Below, one piece after another: positions 1 through 4,633 of a stretch of DNA of 5,932 nucleotides (the stretch's first letter is position 1; the number at the start of each line of letters is the position of its first letter). Where the stretch lies: contig JADIND010000052.1 of the NCBI GenBank assembly GCA_017694215.1, positions 1 through 5,932 of the forward strand, read 5' to 3'. Origin of the DNA: Candidatus Scatousia excrementipullorum (GTDB lineage Bacteria > Cyanobacteriota > Vampirovibrionia > Gastranaerophilales > Gastranaerophilaceae). The notes beneath the pieces are model-generated. The model was not told the DNA's origin and did no database searches. It saw nothing but the letters and a program-made list of their open reading frames with translations. The translations under genes were made by a program, and so were the position numbers.

Positions 1-1820
1 ATCTGGATACTCTGGAACAACAGCGTTACAGACAGGATTATAACAACGAGTACCAGCAGTACGAAAGACGCAGAGAGTCTTTGAATAATCCGAGCAGAGA
101 AAGCCAGATTATTCAAAATTATAATCCGAACGCATCATTTATGCAGGGACAGGTTCAAGATATTGATACAAAAGGGGTTTACGTAAACTCCATAGAAGTA
201 GCACCTTCAGAAATTTTATCAAAAGAAGAAATTGATAAAATCGTAAGACCTTTAATCGGCAGAAATGTCTTTATTGGTGACATTACAGATGTTGTAAACC
301 AGATTAACAATTTATATGCAACAAAAGGTTTTGTTACTGCAAGAGCCTTTTTACCGGAACAAACAGTTTCAAACGGTCATATTTACATTGACCTGATTGA
401 AAGTAAAGTCGGGAATATTACGGTTAAAGAAAATAAATATACAAGAAGTAAATACATTACTGACAGATTACCGCAAAAAAAAGGTGATTTGTTTGATATT
501 GTTGAATTGGAAAAAGACATTCTTGATTTCAACAGATATAACGAAGGCGTAAACCTTACAGCTAACTTAAAAGCCGGTGAAGTTGAAGGAACAACTGATA
601 TTGAAGTTACGGCACATGAAAACTTCCCGTTCCACCTCGTAGGTGTATTTGACAATGCCGGTCGTTATACAACCGGTTCACTCAGAGGCGGGGCTATGAT
701 ATTTGCGGACAGCTTGTTCCATAACAGAGACAGATTATCCATCGGTACATATTTCAGCGGAGGTTCTGTCAGCCCGTTTGCAGATTACAATATTCCGATT
801 AACAAAAAAGACGGACGTATCGGTTTTATGTTTGCATCAAGCTTGGCTAAAATCCGATATGGTGCATTGGAAGATTTAAATCTGAAGAGCAAATCTTACC
901 AGTATTCACTTTATTATACACAACCTCTGGTTAGAAAACCTGGTTTTGAGTTAAAAAGTTACTTAGCTGCTAACTACAAACGTGCAAGAACCACAATGGG
1001 TCCTATCAGCGGGTTATTTGATGATGAATTGGAAATGGGTCTTGATGAAGTTACCAGCTTAGATTTAGCATTAAATATGCGTAAAGATACCAAATATGGT
1101 ATTTGGTATTTAAATCAGGGTATCGGTTATGCAATACCTATTCTGGACAGCGATTCGGATTACTTCAAGATTTCCGGCGGTGTAGTAAGATTGCATGACT
1201 TCTCTCACGGCTTTATCGGTCAGTTAAGAGGTAATTATCAGGTAATTCCTAACAACAAACATATTCCTTACATTGACCAGTTCCAGGCCGGTGGTATGGC
1301 AACAGTAAGAGGTTACTCCGAAGGTCTTATGATTGGTAAAAACGGATACTATCTGAGTGCAGAATTAATGTTCCCGTTACTACCTAGAGAAATCACAAGT
1401 CCTAGATCCGGTGAAAAGATTCCGTTTATCGGTAAATATATTAAAGGTGCAGTGTTTGCTGACCACGGTGGTGTATTCCCGTCAGTTGATGAAGATTACT
1501 ACGGAGCAGCGGGTTCAAGCGGAGCAAGCTACTTCATGACATCAATAGGTATGGGTTTAAGAGTACAGTTACCGGGTGATTTAAGTGCCAGATTATATTG
1601 GGGCTATCCGTTAATCAACCACTGGTGGGAAACTGACCATAAATACGGTAGATTCCACTTTGAATTGACAATGGAACCAAACTTCGATGCTTTATTAAGA
1701 GGCAGACATAAAGAAGTTAAGGCCCAACCGGCACCACCGCCACCATCAGAACCTATTAACAACTACGATGATATCCGTCACTACGATTACTTTGAAGACG
1801 GCGGAGGCGGAGCATTATAA
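1..1820 (+). CDS. TpsB/ShlB-FhaC-type outer-membrane transporter, 5' end cut off by the window
   Basis: This is an Omp85-superfamily two-partner-secretion pore, which moves a partner TpsA protein from periplasm to cell surface. The frame is open from base 3, so the TTG at 81 is internal and the true start lies upstream. Numbering from that TTG: residues 1-32 are a polar linker, preceded by a Gln/Tyr/Arg/Glu-rich stretch such as TpsB proteins carry before POTRA1. POTRA1 is about 33-108 and POTRA2 about 109-178, ending in a FNRYNEG...GTTDIEV segment typical of the family. The beta-barrel runs from about 183 to 535, starting with FDNAGRYTTG. VRGY (bases 1305-1316) is the conserved Omp85 loop-6 motif. 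The last strand ends at F535, yet 44 more residues follow: a Pro-rich run (PAPPPPSEP), an acidic/aromatic part and GGGG. Such a tail is unusual, since FhaC-type proteins normally end at the terminal Phe. No partner gene is in view. The family call is firm; the substrate is unknown. Confidence 0.9.
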   Translation, partial: LDTLEQQRYRQDYNNEYQQYERRRESLNNPSRESQIIQNYNPNASFMQGQVQDIDTKGVYVNSIEVAPSEILSKEEIDKIVRPLIGRNVFIGDITDVVNQINNLYATKGFVTARAFLPEQTVSNGHIYIDLIESKVGNITVKENKYTRSKYITDRLPQKKGDLFDIVELEKDILDFNRYNEGVNLTANLKAGEVEGTTDIEVTAHENFPFHLVGVFDNAGRYTTGSLRGGAMIFADSLFHNRDRLSIGTYFSGGSVSPFADYNIPINKKDGRIGFMFASSLAKIRYGALEDLNLKSKSYQYSLYYTQPLVRKPGFELKSYLAANYKRARTTMGPISGLFDDELEMGLDEVTSLDLALNMRKDTKYGIWYLNQGIGYAIPILDSDSDYFKISGGVVRLHDFSHGFIGQLRGNYQVIPNNKHIPYIDQFQAGGMATVRGYSEGLMIGKNGYYLSAELMFPLLPREITSPRSGEKIPFIGKYIKGAVFADHGGVFPSVDEDYYGAAGSSGASYFMTSIGMGLRVQLPGDLSARLYWGYPLINHWWETDHKYGRFHFELTMEPNFDALLRGRHKEVKAQPAPPPPSEPINNYDDIRHYDYFEDGGGGAL

Positions 1821-1834
1821 CGCTCAAAATATAC

Positions 1835-1863
1835 TTGAAAAATAACACCTTTGGTTTTAGACT
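1835..1863 (+). promoter_or_regulatory. Possible bioDA promoter embedded in the terminator hairpin
   Basis: TTGAAA (1835-1840) and TAGACT (1858-1863) are separated by 17 bases and match sigma70 consensus at 5/6 and 4/6 positions. They would start transcription near 1870, ahead of the GGAGAGG ribosome site at 1881-1887. The boxes lie inside the stem-loop, so the match may be chance. It is offered because bioD needs a promoter in this 78-base gap unless it is read through from upstream. No BirA-type biotin operator (TTGTAAACC with a spaced inverted copy) is visible. Confidence 0.25.
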
Positions 1864-1878
1864 AAAGGTGTTATTTTT
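1838..1878 (+). terminator. Intrinsic terminator after the TpsB gene, likely bidirectional
   Basis: Bases 1838-1852 (AAAAATAACACCTTT) pair perfectly with 1864-1878 (AAAGGTGTTATTTTT), a 15-bp stem. Three further pairs (G1853-U1863, G1854-C1862, U1855-A1861) would close a 5-base loop TTTAG. The 3' arm ends in five Ts and the 5' arm begins with five As, so it could act on both strands. No gene converges on it from the right, so its main use is ending the upstream transcript 18 bases past the stop codon. Confidence 0.85.
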
Positions 1879-1898
1879 ACGGAGAGGAAGTTTCTTAG

Positions 1899-2585
1899 AT
1901 GACTAAAGGGATATTTGTTACGGCAACCGGCACTGATGTTGGAAAAACATATATATCAGCACTTCTGGTAAAAAAAATGCGGGATTTTGGATTAAACTGC
2001 GGATATTATAAGCCGGTTCTGAGCGGTGCAGAGGTTATAAACGGAAAATTAGTTCCGGGTGACTGTGAATATGTTTTAAAAACAGCACAAATAAATGCTA
2101 ATCCGAAAGATTTTGCATCATACATATTTAAAACAGCAGTATCTCCGCACCTTGCATCACAAATTGAAGGAATCAAAATTAAACCTGAAAAAATTAAACA
2201 GGATTTTGAAGAAAAAAAACATGTATTTGAATATCTAGTAACAGAAGGTGCCGGAGGTATTGCATGCCCGATTGTGCTTTCCGGTAAAAAATTCATGATG
2301 GAAGATTTAATAAAAATGCTTAATCAGGACGTGCTAATAGTTACATCCGCACTACTCGGAACCATAAATTACACTTATCTTACCTGTGAATACTTAAAAA
2401 GTATAGGAATTAAAATAAAAGGCATTATCTTAAACAATTATGATGAAAATAATATTATGTGCAGGGATAACAAAGTGCAGGTTGAGAATTTGACAGGGGT
2501 AAATGTTATTGCAACCGTCAAAAAGGGAGATACCGATTTGGAAGTTGATAAAGAAACTCTTTTATCAATATTTAAGGAGATATAA
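1899..2585 (+). CDS. bioD: ATP-dependent dethiobiotin synthetase BioD
   Basis: BioD closes the ureido ring: 7,8-diaminopelargonate + CO2 + ATP gives dethiobiotin, in the cytosol. The 228-residue length is usual for the family. Visible motifs are the P-loop GTDVGKT (residues 11-17), KPVLSG (38-43) with the lysine and serine that contact diaminopelargonate and carbamate, D55 as a likely Mg ligand, SPHLAS (82-87), the second nucleotide/substrate loop EGAGG (116-120), the GTIN segment at 154-157 and ILNN (177-180), which places an Asn where BioD contacts adenine. All key residues are present, so the enzyme should be active. The ATG is the first possible start because an in-frame TAG directly precedes it. 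The ribosome site GGAGAGG (1881-1887) sits 11 bases away, rather far. The stop abuts the bioA ATG, indicating co-translation. Confidence 0.95.
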   Translation: MTKGIFVTATGTDVGKTYISALLVKKMRDFGLNCGYYKPVLSGAEVINGKLVPGDCEYVLKTAQINANPKDFASYIFKTAVSPHLASQIEGIKIKPEKIKQDFEEKKHVFEYLVTEGAGGIACPIVLSGKKFMMEDLIKMLNQDVLIVTSALLGTINYTYLTCEYLKSIGIKIKGIILNNYDENNIMCRDNKVQVENLTGVNVIATVKKGDTDLEVDKETLLSIFKEI

Positions 2586-3947
2586 ATGACAAATTGTGAT
2601 ATAAAAGATTGGACAAAAACAGATTTAGAATACATCTGGCATCCATGCTCACAGATGAAGGATTACGAGGAACTGCCGCCGATAGTTATAGACCACGGAA
2701 AAGGCATTTACTTATATGATATAGAAGGTAACCGTTATGTTGACGTTATAAGTTCATGGTGGTGCAACCTTCTCGGGCACTGCAATCCTCATATTAATGA
2801 AGAAGTAAAAAAACAAATAGATTCGCTGGAGCATGTAATATTTGCAAATTTTTCAAATAAACAGGCCATAAGATTATGCGAAAGACTAGCCAAACTTCTT
2901 CCTGAAGGTTTGTGCAAGTTTAATTTTACAGATAACGGTTCTTCTGCAATAGAAGCTGCAATGAAAGTTAGTTTTCAATACCATGAACAAACTGGCAACC
3001 CGCAAAAAACAAAATTTATGGCACTTACGGAAGCCTACCATGGTGAAACAATAGGTGCATTATCTGCAGGCGATTGTGACCTTTATACAAAGCTTTATAA
3101 ACCGATTTTGATGGATATTGTCAGAATAGAAGGCCCTGACTGCTACAGATGCCCGTACGGAAAAGACAGAGAACACTGCTCTTGCGAATGTGCAATTAAA
3201 GCCGCAGAACAATTTAAAAAATATGGAAATGAAACAGCAGCACTGCTTGTAGAACCGCTTTTACAGGGCTCTGCAGGTATGAAAGTTTATCCGCCTTTGT
3301 ATTTGAAAAAATTAAGAGAACTCTGCGACAAATATAACGTTCATTTAATAGCAGATGAAATTGCAACAGGATACGGCAGAACCGGCAAGATGTTTGCATT
3401 TGAACATGCCGGAGTTTCACCTGACATTATGTGCCTTTCAAAAGGACTTACCGGAGGCTATATGCCTTGTGCAATGTTTGTTACTACTCAAAAGATTTAC
3501 GATGCATTTTATGATGAGTATTCTACCGGCAAAGCGTTTATGCACTCACATACATATAGCGGGAATCCTCTGGCCTGTGCCGCGGCAAATGCGGTTCTTG
3601 ATATTATGGAAGACGGAAGCGTACTAAAAAAAGCAAACGAAAACGCCATATATTTTAATAATATAATAAAAGATAAGTTTTCAATGCATAAAAACGTAGG
3701 TGATATCAGGCATATCGGCCTTATTAATGCAATCGAGCTTGTAAAAAATAAAGACACAAAAGAACCGTTTGATTCAAAATTAAGAACAGGTTATCAAATA
3801 TACAAAAAAGCATTGAAAAAAGGCGTACTGCTCCGCCCCCTCGGTGACGTAATCTACTTTAATCCGCCATTAATTATAGAAAAAGCAGACATGGATTTTG
3901 TAACCGATACGGCACTTGAATGTTTAAATGAAATTTTAGGCTGCTAA
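2586..3947 (+). CDS. bioA: Adenosylmethionine-8-amino-7-oxononanoate aminotransferase BioA
   Basis: This class-III PLP aminotransferase transfers the amino group of S-adenosylmethionine to KAPA, giving the diaminopelargonate that BioD uses. Motifs in order: IWHPCSQM (17-24), SSWWCNLLGH (56-65; the double Trp is a BioA substrate-site hallmark), NGSSAIEAAMK (117-127, PLP phosphate loop), YHGET (151-155), IADEIATGYGRTG (255-267, with D257 for the pyridine nitrogen), SKGLTGG (285-291, with K286 the Schiff-base lysine), HSHTYSGNPLA and GVLLRPLGDVIYFNPP, whose R417 matches the KAPA carboxylate arginine of BioA. These separate it from GABA or ornithine aminotransferases. It carries a five-cysteine insert at 186-202 (C-x2-C-x8-C-x-C-x-C), as some longer BioA-type proteins appear to. 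The ribosome site AAGGAGA (2574-2580) lies inside the end of bioD, 5 bases before the ATG. At 453 residues it is of normal to slightly long length. Confidence 0.95.
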   Translation: MTNCDIKDWTKTDLEYIWHPCSQMKDYEELPPIVIDHGKGIYLYDIEGNRYVDVISSWWCNLLGHCNPHINEEVKKQIDSLEHVIFANFSNKQAIRLCERLAKLLPEGLCKFNFTDNGSSAIEAAMKVSFQYHEQTGNPQKTKFMALTEAYHGETIGALSAGDCDLYTKLYKPILMDIVRIEGPDCYRCPYGKDREHCSCECAIKAAEQFKKYGNETAALLVEPLLQGSAGMKVYPPLYLKKLRELCDKYNVHLIADEIATGYGRTGKMFAFEHAGVSPDIMCLSKGLTGGYMPCAMFVTTQKIYDAFYDEYSTGKAFMHSHTYSGNPLACAAANAVLDIMEDGSVLKKANENAIYFNNIIKDKFSMHKNVGDIRHIGLINAIELVKNKDTKEPFDSKLRTGYQIYKKALKKGVLLRPLGDVIYFNPPLIIEKADMDFVTDTALECLNEILGC

Positions 3948-3962
3948 AGGCATATTAAGCCC

Positions 3963-3983
3963 TACGCTTAAACAATAAGCGTA
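3963..3983 (+). terminator. Hairpin downstream of bioA, possible weak terminator
   Basis: TACGCTTA (3963-3970) pairs perfectly with TAAGCGTA (3976-3983) around the loop AACAA, 16 bases past the bioA stop. There is no T-run directly after it; the nearest (five Ts at 3994-3998) begins ten bases on. It is the best candidate for ending the bioDA transcript but is weak as an intrinsic terminator, and may serve as a 3'-end stabiliser instead. Confidence 0.4.
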
Positions 3984-3993
3984 TCCTAAACAC

Positions 3994-4031
3994 TTTTTAG
4001 CGACCGAACTCTCCTACCTGGCGATGAAAAA
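3994..4031. other. GC-rich hairpin island in AT-rich spacer, function unknown
   Basis: Bases 3999-4026 are 17/28 G+C in an otherwise AT-rich gap. Outer TTTTT (3994-3998) can pair with AAAAA (4027-4031), then C4001-G4023, G4002-C4022, bulged A4003, C4004-G4021 and C4005-G4020, leaving a 14-base loop. This lies between the bioA hairpin and the terminator of the minus-strand small gene, outside both transcripts as drawn. It could be a small structured RNA, part of a longer 3' end of either transcript, or a decayed fragment. No known RNA family was recognised. Confidence 0.25.
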
Positions 4032-4035
4032 ATTG

Positions 4036-4071
4036 AAACAAAAAACTAATTCATTACGTCAAATAATTTAG
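4036..4071 (-). terminator. Intrinsic terminator of the 32-residue peptide gene
   Basis: Read on the minus strand, CTAAATTATT (4071-4062) pairs with AATGAATTAG (4055-4046) around the 6-base loop TGACGT: nine of ten pairs with one G-U and one A-A mismatch. Six Ts follow at once (4045-4040), then G and three more Ts. The stem is AT-rich and so modest in strength, but the layout is that of a Rho-independent terminator, and it lies 11 bases beyond the small gene's stop codon. Confidence 0.6.
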
Positions 4072-4082
4072 TAAAGTCTAAT

Positions 4083-4181
4083 TTAGTTACCTTCTGCAGT
4101 TAATTCTTCCCAGATGCTAGGAACAACGATTAATGCAGTGTAAACAATGAAACCAAATAAGATTAAGTTAATAGCGTCCAT
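4083..4181 (-). CDS. Small single-span membrane peptide, 32 residues, unknown function
   Basis: I do not recognise this peptide. It starts MDAINLILFGF, continues with an uninterrupted hydrophobic stretch to about residue 24 (...VVPSIW) and ends in the acidic tail EELTAEGN. That fits one transmembrane helix at about residues 4-23. It has no Lys or Arg at all and four acidic residues. Support for translation: a perfect AGGAGG (4187-4192) exactly 5 bases before the ATG, a promoter-like sequence upstream and a terminator just downstream. The codons resemble those of strongly expressed genes (Ile ATC/ATT with no ATA, Asn AAC, Tyr TAC, Val GTT, Gly GGT), unlike bioD and the zinc-ribbon gene beside it. 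It could be a small accessory subunit of a membrane complex, or a membrane-active peptide. The charge pattern argues against the usual basic-tailed type I toxin. The coding call is fairly confident; the role is open. Confidence 0.75.
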   Translation of the reverse strand: MDAINLILFGFIVYTALIVVPSIWEELTAEGN

Positions 4182-4186
4182 ATAAA

Positions 4187-4192
4187 CCTCCT
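4187..4192 (-). promoter_or_regulatory. Consensus Shine-Dalgarno AGGAGG for the 32-residue gene
   Basis: AGGAGG on the minus strand with a 5-base spacer (TTTAT) to the ATG at 4181. It is the strongest ribosome binding site in the window and is what identifies the short frame as a real gene. Confidence 0.8.
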
Positions 4193-4208
4193 ATGGCTAA
4201 TGGCCTAT

Positions 4209-4241
4209 TTACATTATGTAATATTTTTTTACGTTATGTAA
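4209..4241. repeat. Two near-identical palindromes 20 bp apart, possible operator
   Basis: TTACATTATGTAA (4209-4221) is a perfect inverted repeat, TTACA-tta-TGTAA. TTACGTTATGTAA (4229-4241) is the same 13-mer with one change. Their start-to-start distance is 20 bp, about two helical turns, so both would face the same side of the DNA. A shorter relative, TACA-tt-TGTA, lies at 4272-4281. They sit between two divergent genes, a usual place for a dimeric regulator to bind. No known box (BirA, Fur, NtcA, LexA) fits. Confidence 0.45.
4213..4241 (-). promoter_or_regulatory. Candidate promoter of the 32-residue gene
   Basis: On the minus strand CATAAT (4218-4213, 5/6 match to the -10 box) lies 17 bases after TTACAT (4241-4236, poor -35 match). 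The start would be near 4206, giving a leader of about 25 bases ahead of the ATG and a transcript of roughly 170 bases ending at the 4036-4071 terminator. Both boxes fall inside the two palindromes described separately, so regulation by a protein bound there is possible. Confidence 0.4.
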
Positions 4242-4259
4242 CCTACTAAAGTATTAGTT

Positions 4260-4288
4260 TTAATAAAAATTTACATTTGTATTACAAT
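4260..4288 (+). promoter_or_regulatory. Candidate promoter of the zinc-ribbon gene
   Basis: TTAATA (4260-4265, 4/6 match) and TACAAT (4283-4288, 5/6 match) are separated by 17 bases. Transcription would begin near 4295, just before the AAAGAGGA ribosome site (4297-4304) of the gene at 4308. The sequence is AT-rich, so chance matches are likely. Confidence 0.35.
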
Positions 4289-4307
4289 TTAAGAAGAAAG
4301 AGGAACA

Positions 4308-4622
4308 ATGAAAAAGAAACTCAAAACACTATTTTCAAATCTATGTTGTTCAGTCTGCAAAACAGGCTTTGACGAAGATTCCATAATAATAAAACGTGAA
4401 GAAGCCGGACTCAGTGTAGTTAATCTTGTATGCAAAAGCTGCGGAAAAAATTTCGGCATAGCATTCCTTGGTTTTTCAAATATAGAAGTTAAAAATGATA
4501 GTGACCTTGCCTTTGAAGTCCAGGAAGGACCTGAACCTATAAGCTACGACGATGTAATTGAAGCTCACCGGTTTATTAAAAATCTTGATGAACACTGGGC
4601 TGATCACCTGCCGAAAAGTTAA
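4308..4622 (+). CDS. Small zinc-ribbon protein of unknown function
   Basis: This is a 104-residue soluble protein that I cannot name. After a basic start (MKKKLKTLF) it has CSVC (14-17) and CKSC (42-45), two CxxC knuckles 24 residues apart, with beta-prone segments between and after them: the layout of a zinc ribbon binding one Zn. The C-terminal part (about 78-101, from ISYDDV to WADHL) looks like an amphipathic acidic helix and may be a partner-binding element. The extra C13 is next to the first knuckle. The ATG is the first start after an in-frame TAA at 4290-4292, and AAAGAGGA (4297-4304) is the ribosome site. It is divergent from the 32-residue gene and convergent with the nucleoside transporter, so it is probably transcribed alone. 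Possible roles include nucleic-acid or protein binding; there is no catalytic motif. It is confidently a gene, with function unknown. Confidence 0.85.
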   Translation: MKKKLKTLFSNLCCSVCKTGFDEDSIIIKREEAGLSVVNLVCKSCGKNFGIAFLGFSNIEVKNDSDLAFEVQEGPEPISYDDVIEAHRFIKNLDEHWADHLPKS

Positions 4623-4633
4623 GCAGCAATATT

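Noticed and set aside
81..83. TTG at 81 as the start of the TpsB gene.
   Set aside because: No Shine-Dalgarno lies before it, there is no signal peptide after it, and the frame stays open to the window edge.
3355..3627. Plus-strand 90-codon frame within bioA.
   Set aside because: It overlaps a firmly identified enzyme in another frame, has no ribosome site and no recognisable domain.
3987..4025. The minus strand contains CGGTCGCTAAAA, resembling the 3' part of cyanobacterial 5S rRNA as I recall it, with a GGAGAG block before it.
   Set aside because: None of the other 5S helices or the conserved CCGAACTC arm is present in the right order on that strand; the expected upstream 75 bases are AT-rich spacer and the small gene. 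A 12-base likeness from memory is not enough.
4018..4026. GGCGATG and a nearby CCTAC suggested a fluoride riboswitch.
   Set aside because: The two conserved blocks are in the wrong order and there is no fluoride-related gene downstream.
4083..4181. Small membrane peptide as a photosystem or cytochrome mini-subunit (PsaM, PetN, CydX) or a KdpF-like peptide.
   Set aside because: Only the size and single helix agree; no diagnostic residues match and no partner genes are nearby.
4083..4192. Type I toxin-antitoxin pair.
   Set aside because: The peptide has an acidic tail and no basic residues, its ribosome site is exposed and consensus, and no promoter for a dedicated antisense RNA was found.
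4218..4232. NtcA-like GTA-N-TAC site in the divergent spacer.
   Set aside because: The gap between GTA and TAC is nine bases, not eight, and the run of Ts explains it as low-complexity sequence.
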